Source: Halorussus sp. MSC15.2
GTDB lineage: Archaea > Halobacteriota > Halobacteria > Halobacteriales > Haladaptataceae
Reading direction: 5' to 3'
Length of the DNA: 64,000 nt
NCBI RefSeq assembly: GCF_010747475.1
Contig: NZ_VSLZ01000005.1
Span: 186,001-250,000 of the forward strand
Shown here: piece after piece, positions 53,536 to 62,851 of the stretch
Numbering within the stretch: the first letter of the stretch is position 1
Layout of the letters: each line of letters starts with the position of its first letter
Made by a program: the position numbers and the translations under genes
The notes under the pieces: model-generated
Seen by the model: only the letters and a program-made list of their open reading frames with translations
What the model was told of the DNA's origin: nothing
Database searches by the model: none

Positions 53536-54474
53536 TCAGACGGAAGCTCTGCGAGCTTCCCTGCGCGCCTGCTCGACAGTCTTGCCGTCCCGGAGGAGCG
53601 CGTCCACGAACAGCTCACCCGCCTTGTACGACGACCGGACCATCGGCCCGCTGGCGCAGTAGAGGAAGTCGAGTTCGTCCTCGGCGACCCGCCGCCACGT
53701 CTCGAACTTCGAGGGGTGGACGTACGTCTCCACGTCGAGGTGGGTCCGCGACGGTTGGAGGTACTGTCCGAGCGTGACGATGTCCACGTCGGTCTCTCGG
53801 AGGTCGCTGAGCGTCTGGTAGACCTCGTGGTCGTACTCGCCGACCCCGAGCATGAGACTGGTCTTCGTGTAGATGTCCGACTCGCGTTCGACCTGTTCGA
53901 GGACCGCGAGGCTCTGGTCGTAGCCCGCGCGGGGGTCTCGAACCGGTTGCTGGAGGCGCTCGACCGTCTCGACGTTGTGGGCGATGACGTCGGGTTCGGC
54001 GTCGATAATCTTCCGGACGAGGTCCTCCTCGCCCCGGAAGTCCGGGATGAGAACCTCTACGAGAATCGAGGGGTCGCGCTCTTTTATCTCCCGAATCGTC
54101 TGGGCGAAGTGGGCCGCGCCCTGCCCCTCCAAGTCGTCGCGGTCCACGGAGGTGAGGACGACGTAGTCGAGACCGATTTCGGCGACGGCGCTCGCTACGT
54201 TCGCGGGTTCGTCGGGGTCCAAGGGCTGGCCGCCCCCGGTGTCCACGTCGCAGAACCCGCAGTTGCGGGTACACTGGTCGCCCATCAGCATGAACGTCGC
54301 AGTGCCTCCGGAGTCGGAGTTCTTCCCGCTCCAGCACTCGCCGAGGTTCGGGCAGTTGGCCTCCTCGCACACGGTGTTGAGGTCGTGGTCTCGCAGGGTC
54401 TGCTTGATACCCGTGAACTCCCGGCCGGATGGCGGTTGCATCTTGAGCCAGTCGGGTTTCCGGCGGCGACTCAT
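53536..54474 (-). CDS. lipA: Lipoyl synthase
   Basis: 312-residue radical-SAM enzyme that inserts two sulfurs into octanoyl-E2. Auxiliary cluster cysteines are in CEEANCPNLGECW; the radical-SAM cluster is CTRNCGFCDVDTG. SVDRDDLEGQGAAHFAQTI, NVETVERLQQPVRDPRAGYD and the terminal GPMVRSSYKAGELF (with the RSSY motif) are classical for LipA. It directly precedes the E1/E2 genes in the direction of transcription, which need lipoylation; a 351-nt gap suggests a separate promoter. Confidence 0.95.
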   Translation of the reverse strand: MSRRRKPDWLKMQPPSGREFTGIKQTLRDHDLNTVCEEANCPNLGECWSGKNSDSGGTATFMLMGDQCTRNCGFCDVDTGGGQPLDPDEPANVASAVAEIGLDYVVLTSVDRDDLEGQGAAHFAQTIREIKERDPSILVEVLIPDFRGEEDLVRKIIDAEPDVIAHNVETVERLQQPVRDPRAGYDQSLAVLEQVERESDIYTKTSLMLGVGEYDHEVYQTLSDLRETDVDIVTLGQYLQPSRTHLDVETYVHPSKFETWRRVAEDELDFLYCASGPMVRSSYKAGELFVDALLRDGKTVEQARREARRASV

Positions 54475-54929
54475 TGGCCGTGTGTTGGACGCGGGTGGTG
54501 AAAAGGGTGGGGTATTCCCGGTTGGCGGTGGGCATTCGGTCGGTTTTGGCGTCTTCGGCTTTGGTTCTCACATCGTCACGTCGCGAACCAATCGATGTGT
54601 CGTTCCGACCGCGAGAAGTAGCGGCGTCGCTCGAAGGTGAAATGAACGACCATCTTCGCCATCCTCGACGGTGACTTCGAACCGCGGCGCGCACGGTAAC
54701 ACCGAGTGAGAACAGTACCTCGTATCCACGAGAATCGGTCAGTGACGTCGAGGTCTCTATACCGATAAGATAGTTAATCGCGGTTCCTCGGTAACGAATC
54801 AATTCGACCCCGAGGCTGACCGAATCAGGGCCGACAGAACTCGGCGGAACGGTCCGGAACCCACGTACGACACCGTTCCGTCGCACTAAGCCCCGAATAA
54901 CAAAGCACGTCAGGTACTTACCCCCGAGC
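54475..54929. other. Intergenic region, no gene seen
   Basis: 455 nt between the divergent lipA and the DUF378-like gene. No convincing coding frame, tRNA or repeat was found. A GATAAGATAGTTAATC element near 54763-54778 is TATA-like. The last part upstream of 54930 has GAATAACAAAGCACG. Confidence 0.45.
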
Positions 54930-55271
54930 ATGAAGACAAACGGACTCGACTGGCTCGCCATCGTTCTGGTCGTCGTGGGGGCGATAACGTGGGGCATCCT
55001 CGGCGTCACCGGACTCACGGGCGAGACCATCAACGTCGTCTCGCTGATACTCGAACCCATCTTCAGGCCCGGTCCGGCACAGACCGTCGAGTATCTCATC
55101 TACGTTCTCGTCGGCGTCTCGGGCATCTACCTGCTCTACACCGCCTACAAGATGGCGCGGGCGAGTCGTCGGACCAGTCGCGAACGACGACGGCGCGACG
55201 CGACGACCAGAACCGACACGACCGCCGATTACACCGACACGGACACCGACAACACGAACACCGAGTCCTAA
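54930..55271 (+). CDS. DUF378-like two-segment membrane protein with polar tail
   Basis: 113 residues. Two hydrophobic segments (about 8-27 and 53-71), with LDWLAIVLVVVGAITWGILG and VEYLIYVLVGVSGIYLLYTA, match the DUF378 pattern of short membrane proteins. The cytosolic-type tail is Arg-rich, then repeats Asp/Thr (TADYTDTDTDNTNTES). Function unknown. Confidence 0.7.
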   Translation: MKTNGLDWLAIVLVVVGAITWGILGVTGLTGETINVVSLILEPIFRPGPAQTVEYLIYVLVGVSGIYLLYTAYKMARASRRTSRERRRRDATTRTDTTADYTDTDTDNTNTES

Positions 55272-55437
55272 GCACCCACCGAGCGTTCTCCCAGAGAGAA
55301 TTACTTCAGGACGAACTGTTCGCGGATAGGCCTGCGGTTCTTCGTCGAAAAACCAGTGACGCCAGCAGTCGGTCGAAACCAAGCGACGTGATGGCGTGTC
55401 ACTCGGCGCAGTTCCTACGCGCACGAAGGCAGGTGAG

Positions 55438-56067
55438 TCACTCCTGTCCGTAACCCTCGAACTTCTCGGCCACCTCGGCCATCTCGTCGGCGCTGAGTTG
55501 GACGGGGTCGCCCATCGCCTTGGCCTGACAGTAGATTCTGGCCGTGTACTCGACGTTGACCGCAGTTTCGAGCGCGTCGTCGGCGTCCTCGCCCGTCGCG
55601 AGTAGACCGTGGTTAGCGAGTAGACACGCCTCGGCGTCGGCGTCTTCCATCGCCGCCACCGCGTTCGCGGCGAGGTCGGCCGTACCGTACGTAGCGTAGT
55701 CTGCGACCGGGACCGTGGTTCCGGCCAGCGCGAGCATGTAGTGGACCGGCGGAATCGGTTCGTGCAGAATCGCCAGCGTCGAGGCCCACGGCGAGTGGGT
55801 GTGAACTATCGCGCCCGTGTCGAACTCGCGGTAGACCGCGCTGTGCATCGGCGTCTCGCTCGACGGGGCCGTCCCGCCCGCGACCTGTTCGCCGTCCAGC
55901 GCGACCACCGGAACGTCTTCGGCGCGGATACGGTCGTAGGCGACGCCCGTCGGTGTAACTGCGAACCGGTCGTCCCGCCGAACGCTCAGATTTCCGGTTC
56001 GGCCGGGCGTGAGACTCGCGAGGTCCGGTGCGCGGGTGGCGACCGCGCGGCGTTCCGCTCCAAGCAT
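55438..56067 (-). CDS. Class II aldolase/adducin-family protein (fuculose-1-phosphate aldolase-like)
   Basis: 209 residues from the ATG at 56067; the frame is open further but only this start gives the family N-terminus LGAERRAVATRAPDLASLTP then GRTGNLSVR. Metal ligands: Glu in PSSETPMHSAVYREF (active-site Glu), HTHSPWAS (two His), and ANHGLLATG (third His). Zn-dependent cleavage or formation of sugar phosphates. Close to FucA/AraD, substrate not fixed; in haloarchaea such enzymes serve pentose or aromatic precursor routes (family knowledge). Confidence 0.85.
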   Translation of the reverse strand: MLGAERRAVATRAPDLASLTPGRTGNLSVRRDDRFAVTPTGVAYDRIRAEDVPVVALDGEQVAGGTAPSSETPMHSAVYREFDTGAIVHTHSPWASTLAILHEPIPPVHYMLALAGTTVPVADYATYGTADLAANAVAAMEDADAEACLLANHGLLATGEDADDALETAVNVEYTARIYCQAKAMGDPVQLSADEMAEVAEKFEGYGQE

Positions 56068-56226
56068 CTCTATTTCGACCGAAGAGGGGTAACTATATAT
56101 TCTACCGGGTAGGAAATTCGACACGTTCGTACGCAAGTGGCATGTCACCATTAGACGTAGACCACGATGCATCGGAAAATTTATCAATGGGACCAGTATG
56201 TTATTAGTATCGGATAAGAGGAAACG

Positions 56227-57624
56227 ATGGTAGACGTTTCGCGAGAGGAAATCACCGACGGTTCGCTCGTTCGCTCTCTGTTGGTTCTCGCAGCGCCGTT
56301 AGTCGTTCAGAATCTGGTAATCGTCGTCCAACAGGTAATCGACACGTTCTGGGTCGGCCGCCTCGGCGAGAACGCCGTCGCGGCAGTCGGCGTGGTGTTC
56401 CCAGTGACAGCATTGCTATTCAGCGTGACTATCGTCCTGATGACCGGGACGCAAGTCGTCGTCTCCCAGCGGGTAGGTGCGGAGGACCTCTCCGGCGGGC
56501 GGCGGACGATGTTCCACGGAGTGACGGCCGCGCTCGCCGTCGGCATCGTCGTCGGCGTGGTCGTCTTCGCCGGGGCAGACGAAATCGTCTCGGCACTCCT
56601 CTCCGGAGAAACGGTGGCTTCGCTCGCGGCCACCTACATCGCGTGGCTCGCCGTCCTGTTCCCGTTCGCGAGCATGAGCGACGCTCTGGAGGGAGGGTTC
56701 ATCGGATGGGGCGACTCGCGGGCGTCGATGTACGGTAACGTCTCCGCCGTCGTCGTCAACGTCGTCCTCGACCCGTTCCTGATTCTCGGGTGGAACCCGT
56801 TTCCGCGACTGGGGATACAGGGCGCTGCGCTGGCCACCGGTATCGGATACACCGCCGGGTTTCTCGTCATGTTCGGCCTGTACTTGCGGGGTCGGGACGG
56901 GTTCACGCTCACCCGGGAGGCCGTCGGGTTCGACCTCGACGAGTACCGCGAAATCGTCGATATCGGTCTGCCGCGCGGCGCGCAGACCGCGGCCAGTCAG
57001 TCGGTCCGAGTGGTCATCATCGCCATCATCTCCGCGGTCGGCGGGGCCGCCGGACTCGCGGCGTACAACCTCGGCGCGCAGGTCGCTACGGTGGCGTTCG
57101 TCCCCGCGCAGGGTCTCATGAGCGCGGCCCAGAGCGTCGTCGGCCAGAACCTCGGTGCCGACCGGCCCGACCGGGCGCGCCGGACCACGTGGGTCGGCGC
57201 GGCCATCGCGGCGGTCGGCCTGACGGCCCTCGGCACGATTCAGTGGGCCGCACCCGAACTCATCGTCACCACCTTCGTGCCGGACATGTCCGCCGAGGCC
57301 GTCGCGCTGAGCGTGGACTACCTCAACATCCTCGTGCTCGGCTACTGGGGTATCGGGGCGATGTACCTGTTCGAGGCCGGGTTCAACGGCGCGGGACGGA
57401 CCAAGGTCAGCTTGGTCGCCGGACTCCTGAAGTACTGGGCGCTCAGACTCCCCATCGCGGCCGTCGGAGCCTACTGGCTCGACTACGGCGTCCACGCCGT
57501 GTTCTGGGCGGTCACCATCTCGAACGTCGTGGCGGCCGTCGCTGCCGGAGCGTACTACTACTACACCACGAACAACGGGATGTTACAGCGGGCCGCGGAG
57601 CAGGCGGCCACGAGTGCGGACTGA
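56227..57624 (+). CDS. MATE-family efflux transporter
   Basis: 465 residues with 12 predicted membrane segments. MATE features are the opening LAAPLVVQNLVIVVQQVIDT, the WVGRLGENAVAAVGVVFPV stretch (segment 1-2) and in the second half RGAQTAASQSVRVVIIAIIS and GAQVATVAFVPAQGLMSAAQ. It is an Na+- or H+-driven exporter of drugs or metabolites; substrate unknown. It is complete, in contrast to the broken MATE gene at 17389-17706. Divergent from the aldolase gene; TATA-like GTTATTAGTAT is about 24-34 nt before the ATG. Confidence 0.9.
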   Translation: MVDVSREEITDGSLVRSLLVLAAPLVVQNLVIVVQQVIDTFWVGRLGENAVAAVGVVFPVTALLFSVTIVLMTGTQVVVSQRVGAEDLSGGRRTMFHGVTAALAVGIVVGVVVFAGADEIVSALLSGETVASLAATYIAWLAVLFPFASMSDALEGGFIGWGDSRASMYGNVSAVVVNVVLDPFLILGWNPFPRLGIQGAALATGIGYTAGFLVMFGLYLRGRDGFTLTREAVGFDLDEYREIVDIGLPRGAQTAASQSVRVVIIAIISAVGGAAGLAAYNLGAQVATVAFVPAQGLMSAAQSVVGQNLGADRPDRARRTTWVGAAIAAVGLTALGTIQWAAPELIVTTFVPDMSAEAVALSVDYLNILVLGYWGIGAMYLFEAGFNGAGRTKVSLVAGLLKYWALRLPIAAVGAYWLDYGVHAVFWAVTISNVVAAVAAGAYYYYTTNNGMLQRAAEQAATSAD

Positions 57625-57647
57625 GTGAATCGGTCTGCGAAAACTGA

Positions 57648-60011
57648 CTACTCTACCTGCACCGTCCGCGAGTCGGTCGCCGGAAGCAGGGGGAGTTCCG
57701 GGAACGCGACTTCTACGACGTACTCCATCTCGTCGTCGGTGCCGCCGAAGACGCCCACCGGAACGGTCTCCTCGCCGTCGAGGTACGTGGACGTCTCGGT
57801 CATCTCGACACCGTTGACCGTCACGCGGACGCCGACCTTCGTGCCGTCCCCCGCGTTTCGGACCGTCACCTCGCGCATGTCGTTCTCGCCGCGGGGGACC
57901 GAGTCGGGGAACGACCCCCACTCGACTTCGACGCGCGGCAGGTCGCGGGCGCTCTCGAGAACCGCCTCCGCGACGCCCGCGGTGAGACCGGCGTCTATCA
58001 GACCGTCCTCGCCCGCCTCGCGGACGTCGGCGGGCGTGGCGATGCCCTCCTTCGCCAACTTGCTCGCCCGGCCCGACCCCACGCCGTCGATGGCGGTCAG
58101 GCCGACCGCGTCGGAACTCACGCCGTGTTCGATGCGGGCCTCGACGCGACTCGCGAGGTTGGCGGCCCTCGGGCGGTCGAACCGTTCGAGGAACGCCCGG
58201 AGCGCCGCGAGCAGTCGGAGCGCGTTCTGGGTGATGACCCACGCGTCGCTCCGGAGTTCGGCGGGCGTCGTGCCCGTCATGGTCGAGCGCAGGATGGCGA
58301 GAATCTTGCGCGCGCCGGGGTCCAAGTCGCCCGCGTTCTGGCCCACCAGCACCGAATCGACCGCCTCGCGCTCGGACTGGCGCGCGCTCACGCTGTCGAA
58401 CTCGGCGGCGTCCGCGACGGTCCGGAGAACGTCCGCCGTCTCGATGTCGTCTCGTTCGGAGAGGTCGCGGAACTCCCCGGCGGTTTCGAGGCGGAGGTAG
58501 AACTTCGAGGCGAGTCTGCCCAGCGGCGTGGCCGAGACCCCGAGGTCGTCCTCGTCGATGTCCACGAAGCCGCGGCGTTTGAGTCTGTCGAGGGCGTCCT
58601 GTACGCGGTCCTTCAAGTCCGCCTGAACGTCGTCGAGGCCGTACTCGTCGGGGTTCGAGCGAGCGCGGACGTCGTAGAACGTGGTTTCGAGCCAGTCCAT
58701 CACGTCGCCGAGGTCCCGGATGGTCCCCATGGCGATTTCGGCGTTGAGGTGCGCGTCCAAGTCCTCCGCCAGTCGGGACTCTATCTCCTTGCCCTCGCGG
58801 AGGAGACGCCGGTACTTGTCGGCCTCCGAGCGGTCGCAGACCACCCAGCCGTAGCCCACGTCGTCGTACTCGGGGCGTCCGGCCCGGCCGAGCATCTGGA
58901 GGATGTCGAGGGGACTCATGTCCACCTCGCCTTCGAGCGGGTCGTGGAGCTTCGTGTCCCGGAGGACGACGCATCTGGCCGGGAGGTTGACGCCCCACGC
59001 CAGCGTGGAGGTCGAGAACAGGAGTTGGACCTTGCCCTGCTTGAACCACTCCTCGACCTTGTCCTTGTCGCCCTTCGAGAGACCTGCGTGGTGGAAGGCC
59101 ACGCCGTCCAGCACCGACTTCCGGAGTGTGTCGTTCTGGAGGTCGTCGGCCTCGTTGTGGAAGTCGTAGTCGCCGCGCGCGCCCATCGGGATGTCGCGCT
59201 CGCCGATTTCGTCGCGGGCCTTCTTGGCGGCCTGTACGGTGTCCTGCCGGGAAGAGACGAAGACGAGCGCCTGCCCGTCGTCGCGGATGTGGGGTTCGGC
59301 GAGGTCCAGCGCGCGGTAGAGCCGCCGGTACTTGTCGGCGAACGAGTTATCGCCGTGGGTGTACGTCTCGACGCCCGAGTGGAGGTCCACCGGGCGGTAG
59401 TCGTCGCCGAACTCGAAGGTCGTCTCGGGCGGCGCGTCGAGCCAGTCGGCCACGTCTTCGACGTTGGGCATCGTGGCCGAGAGCGCGACCACGCGGGGGT
59501 CGGTGAGTCGCCGGAGACGGGAGACCGTGACTTCGAGGACGCTCCCGCGCTTCTCGGAGTCGAGCAAGTGGACCTCGTCGATGACCACGCAGTCCACGTC
59601 CCGGATGAACGCGTAGCGCCGCGAGTCGTGTTTGCGCGTCGCCGAGTCGGTCTTCTCGGGAGTCATCACGAGGATGTCGGCGCGCTCGGCGCGACGGGGG
59701 TTCAGGTCGCGCTCGCCCGTGACGACGTACACCGAGTAGCCCAGTTCCTCGAACCGCTCCCACTCGCTCTCCTTCTCGTTGGTCAGCGCGCGCATCGGCG
59801 CGACGAACAGCGCGGTGCCGCCCGCTTCGAGCGTCCGGCAGATGGCGAGTTCGGCCAGCGCGGTCTTGCCACTGGCAGTCGGTGCGCTCGCCACCACGTT
59901 CTCGTCGGTCTCGAGGAGCGCGTCGACCACCTCTCGCTGCATGTCGTTGAACTCCTCGAACGGGAACACCTCGGCGAACTCGGGGTCGGGGACTGCCTCG
60001 GCGACTTCCAT
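57648..60011 (-). CDS. Ski2/Brr2-like DEAD/DEAH-box helicase
   Basis: 787 residues from the ATG at 60011. Q-like FPFEEFNDMQREVVDALLE, motif I APTASGKT (43-50), Ia APMRALTNEKES, motif II DEVHLLDS, motif III ALSATMPN, motif V STSTLAWGVNLPA and VI QMLGRAGRPEYDD. Then a winged helix, a Sec63/HhH-like region (LTAIDGVGSGRASKLAKEGI) and a C-terminal Ig/FN3-like beta domain (SVPRGENDMREVTVRNAGDG). This is the Brr2-type architecture, related to archaeal Hel308. Unwinds DNA or RNA with ATP; likely in recombination repair or RNA processing (uncertain). Confidence 0.88.
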   Translation of the reverse strand: MEVAEAVPDPEFAEVFPFEEFNDMQREVVDALLETDENVVASAPTASGKTALAELAICRTLEAGGTALFVAPMRALTNEKESEWERFEELGYSVYVVTGERDLNPRRAERADILVMTPEKTDSATRKHDSRRYAFIRDVDCVVIDEVHLLDSEKRGSVLEVTVSRLRRLTDPRVVALSATMPNVEDVADWLDAPPETTFEFGDDYRPVDLHSGVETYTHGDNSFADKYRRLYRALDLAEPHIRDDGQALVFVSSRQDTVQAAKKARDEIGERDIPMGARGDYDFHNEADDLQNDTLRKSVLDGVAFHHAGLSKGDKDKVEEWFKQGKVQLLFSTSTLAWGVNLPARCVVLRDTKLHDPLEGEVDMSPLDILQMLGRAGRPEYDDVGYGWVVCDRSEADKYRRLLREGKEIESRLAEDLDAHLNAEIAMGTIRDLGDVMDWLETTFYDVRARSNPDEYGLDDVQADLKDRVQDALDRLKRRGFVDIDEDDLGVSATPLGRLASKFYLRLETAGEFRDLSERDDIETADVLRTVADAAEFDSVSARQSEREAVDSVLVGQNAGDLDPGARKILAILRSTMTGTTPAELRSDAWVITQNALRLLAALRAFLERFDRPRAANLASRVEARIEHGVSSDAVGLTAIDGVGSGRASKLAKEGIATPADVREAGEDGLIDAGLTAGVAEAVLESARDLPRVEVEWGSFPDSVPRGENDMREVTVRNAGDGTKVGVRVTVNGVEMTETSTYLDGEETVPVGVFGGTDDEMEYVVEVAFPELPLLPATDSRTVQVE

Positions 60012-60132
60012 CGTTCGTCTCAGGGGGACGGGGGAGGAAAGGCGTTTCTCTATCGGAACGAACAGGACGCGAGTCGGAAATCGACTGCTCCGAGCGGTCC
60101 CGCTCACAACCGGAAACTGCCGAGCGAGCGAC

Positions 60133-60780
60133 CTACTCGTCCAGCAGTATCTCGCGCAACTCCGCGGGCGACGCCGCGACGGCGTCGGCCGCCGAGAGGT
60201 CCAACTCCTCGTCGGACTGGTTCCGATACCCCACGGCTCGCATCCCCGACGCCTTCGCCGACTTCACGCCGTTGGTGGAGTCCTCGACCGCGACGCAGTC
60301 CTCCGGACCCACGCCGACCTGCTCGGCGGCGTACTCGTAGACGTCGGGTTCGGGCTTGCTCTTCCCGTCTATCTCCTCGGCGCTGATTATCCGGTCGAAC
60401 GCCTCGCGGAGGTCGAATCGGTCGAGCATGCGGTCTATCCAATCGTGGGGCGACGACGAGACCAGCGCGACCGTTCGGCCGTCCTCGCGGAGGTCGGCGA
60501 GCAGTTCTTCGAAGCCCTCCTGCAGCGCGACCTTCTCGCCGTAGATGTCGCGGGCCGCCTCCTCGTAACTGGCGACGAACTCGTCCTTGCTGGCGGTCAT
60601 CTCGTTGCGCTCTTCGAGGTAGTCGTATATCTCCCGGAAGTTCATCCCGGTCGTCTCGCTCGTGTCGGGCGTCCCCTCCACCGCGGCGGGGAGAATCTCC
60701 TCCTGCTCGATTTCGACCCAGTAGCGTTCGGAGTTCACGATGACGCCGTCCATGTCGAACAGCACAGCCTTCGATTGCAC
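60133..60780 (-). CDS. HAD-superfamily phosphatase, beta-phosphoglucomutase-like
   Basis: 215 residues. Nucleophile Asp9 in LFDMDGVIVNSERYW, motif II Ser in VALVSSSPHDWI, Lys in DGKSKPEPDVY (motif III), and motif IV CVAVEDSTNGVKSAKASGMR. The helical cap between residues 15 and 85 places it in subfamily IA. Substrate (sugar phosphate or other) not fixed. Cytosolic; 121 nt downstream of the helicase start region on the same strand. Confidence 0.88.
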   Translation of the reverse strand: MQSKAVLFDMDGVIVNSERYWVEIEQEEILPAAVEGTPDTSETTGMNFREIYDYLEERNEMTASKDEFVASYEEAARDIYGEKVALQEGFEELLADLREDGRTVALVSSSPHDWIDRMLDRFDLREAFDRIISAEEIDGKSKPEPDVYEYAAEQVGVGPEDCVAVEDSTNGVKSAKASGMRAVGYRNQSDEELDLSAADAVAASPAELREILLDE

Positions 60781-60902
60781 GAGGGGAGCGACGACCCGGA
60801 CGGGGATAGGTTTTCCGCGGCGGTTGCGGAACGATATCGTGAGCCACTATCTCCCGAACGTTCACCGACGGGTACGCGCCCGGTCGCGGGAGTGAGCGAC
60901 CG

Positions 60903-61076
60903 TCAGGCGTCCTGCCGGCGACGCCACTCGTCGCGGACGGTGGGACCGACGCCGCCGACGCCGATGAGGATAGCCCAAGCCACGGCGCTCGGCGCGCCGA
61001 GCGCATTGGCGGCGAGGAACCCGACGACGGCGACGGTGACTAGTAACGCGGTTTCCTTCGTATCTCGGGAGATCAT
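60903..61076 (-). CDS. 57-residue hydrophobic protein
   Basis: ATG at 61076, TGA at 60903. The product starts MISRDTKETALLVTVAVVGF, has two hydrophobic helices (about 9-28 and 31-44) containing LAANALGAPSAVAWAILIGV, and ends with a basic VRDEWRRRQDA. Third positions are mostly G/C in this frame, as for real haloarchaeal genes, and no other frame competes. Function unknown. Confidence 0.6.
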   Translation of the reverse strand: MISRDTKETALLVTVAVVGFLAANALGAPSAVAWAILIGVGGVGPTVRDEWRRRQDA

Positions 61077-61167
61077 GTCCGATACTCGTCAGTTCGGAAC
61101 AAAAAGGAACCGCCGCCGAGTCCGGCCACGCTAGAGTTTAAGGCCGAAACCGGGACGAACCCCGCTC

Positions 61168-61959
61168 GTGACCGAGACTGTCCACGTCTACGCCGGAACG
61201 TGTACCACGACCTACGCGACGAGCGGGGACACCGAGGAGGAACCGACGCGCCAGCGCGGTCGAGTCGTGGTCGTCCACAAACCCGACGGCACCGTCCTCG
61301 TCCACGACGCCGAAGGGTATCAGCCGGTCGCGTGGCTCACCCGCGCGAACGCGGTCCACCGCGAGACCGACGGCGAAGGCGGGTTCGCGCTCGTCGCCGT
61401 CAAAGACGGGGAGCGCCTCCGCGTCGAGAGCCACGGCAACCCCGACCACGCGCGCCACAGCGCGACCTCAGCGGGCGTCCGCGTCGGGACCTGCCCGGAC
61501 TGCGACGGCGCGCTGGTCCGCGCCCGCGGTTCAGTCACCTGTCTCGACTGCGTCACCGAGTACGGCCTCCCGCGGGACGCCGCGATGCTCGATTCGACCT
61601 GCGACTGCGGCCTGCCCCGGATGGCGGTCGAACGCGGGGCGCGGTTCGAACTCTGCGTGGACCGGGAGTGCGAGGACCTCGACGCCGCGGTGCGCGGGCG
61701 GTTCGACCGGGAGTGGTCGTGTCCCGACTGCGACGGCGACCTCCGGGTCCTGCGCGAACGCACGCTGTTTCTCGGCTGTGAGAACTACCCCGACTGCGAG
61801 GTGACGTTCGCGCTCCCCGACCGCGAGGTGGTGGGAACCTGCGAGTGCGGTCTCCCCCTCGTCCGCAGTGCCACCGACGAGTCGGAGTGCCTCGACCACG
61901 AGTGCGGTGTGGGAGAGAGTCGCGATACGGAAGAAAGCGTAACAGAGAACGAGGACTGA
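61168..61959 (+). CDS. NucS N-terminal-domain-like protein fused to zinc ribbons
   Basis: 263 residues, GTG start at 61168. The N-terminal 85 residues (VHVYAGTCTTTYATSG, RGRVVVVHKPDGTVLVHDAE, GYQPVAWLTR) match the DUF91/NucS N-terminal beta domain that binds DNA. In place of the NucS nuclease domain there are several zinc-ribbon modules: CPDCDGAL...CLDC, CDCGLP...CVDREC, CPDCDGDL...CENYPDCEV and CECGLP...CLDHEC, as in topoisomerase I C-termini. It may bind single-stranded or damaged DNA; nuclease activity is unlikely without the catalytic domain. Confidence 0.8.
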   Translation: MTETVHVYAGTCTTTYATSGDTEEEPTRQRGRVVVVHKPDGTVLVHDAEGYQPVAWLTRANAVHRETDGEGGFALVAVKDGERLRVESHGNPDHARHSATSAGVRVGTCPDCDGALVRARGSVTCLDCVTEYGLPRDAAMLDSTCDCGLPRMAVERGARFELCVDRECEDLDAAVRGRFDREWSCPDCDGDLRVLRERTLFLGCENYPDCEVTFALPDREVVGTCECGLPLVRSATDESECLDHECGVGESRDTEESVTENED

Positions 61960-61980
61960 CGGAACGGCGGTATACCGGAG

Positions 61981-62715
61981 CTAGCTCCGCGTCGAGTCGA
62001 TTCGGAAGCCGCGGAACCCGTCGGTCCCGGCCCAAACGACCAGACCGACCGCCGCGGCCGAGAGCGCGAGTCCCGACTTCAACGTTCCCGCCGTCGCGAA
62101 CGCGACACCGCCGAGGGCCGTCGAGAGCGCCAGCGCTCGCGTCGGCCGCCGGTCGGTGAGCCGAACCGCCGCGACCAGAAACAGGACACCGACGGTGACG
62201 CCGACCGCCACGTCCACCACGTAGTGAACCCCGAGCACGACCCTCGACGCCGCGACCAGCGCGGTCAGTACCCCCGCGACGGCAAGTCGGCGGTTCCGGT
62301 CCCAGACGTCGAGTACGAGCGCCGCGCCGCCGTAGACCACAGTCGTCTTCAGCGCGTGACCGCTCGGGAAACCGTACCCGTCGCCGGTCACCATGGACTC
62401 GTACGCCGCGCGTCCCAGTTCGGGAATCCACGCTGGCGGCGTCGCCGTGGCGGCTCCCGGCGGACGCGGAAGCGCGAAGAAATGCTTGAGAACGGCCGTC
62501 AGCGAGTACGCGCCGAGGGTGAGCGCGAGCAGGTAGACGCAGTCGCTCGCGGGGGAGTCCGTGAGCGACCGGTATCGGGCCCCCAGCACGAAGACGGCAC
62601 AGACGCCGAGCAACACGAACCACATGTCGCCGAGTTGCGTGACGAGTCCGGCGACCGCGGTCACCGCTTCCGGGAGCCGCGAGACGAACTCGGTCTCGCC
62701 GATTCCGCGTGTCAT
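61981..62715 (-). CDS. PAP2-family membrane phosphatase
   Basis: 244 residues with about six membrane segments. The three phosphatase motifs are KHFFALPRPP (K-x6-RP, about 77-86), FPSGH with catalytic His (about 115-119) and SRVVLGVHYVVDV (SR-x5-H-x3-D, with second His). It dephosphorylates lipid or isoprenoid phosphates on the outer face of the membrane; substrate unknown. Convergent with the NucS-like gene. Confidence 0.85.
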   Translation of the reverse strand: MTRGIGETEFVSRLPEAVTAVAGLVTQLGDMWFVLLGVCAVFVLGARYRSLTDSPASDCVYLLALTLGAYSLTAVLKHFFALPRPPGAATATPPAWIPELGRAAYESMVTGDGYGFPSGHALKTTVVYGGAALVLDVWDRNRRLAVAGVLTALVAASRVVLGVHYVVDVAVGVTVGVLFLVAAVRLTDRRPTRALALSTALGGVAFATAGTLKSGLALSAAAVGLVVWAGTDGFRGFRIDSTRS

Positions 62716-62851
62716 ACGTCAGCTCCAGACAGGAGAAACGCATAAACGTTCGGATAGAACGAGTCGCGGAAGGGGCTCCGGCGACTCGGCGGTTCGGCGG
62801 TGCCACCGAAACACCGGAGGCCATTTGACGCCGCGAACCGGAACGACGACC

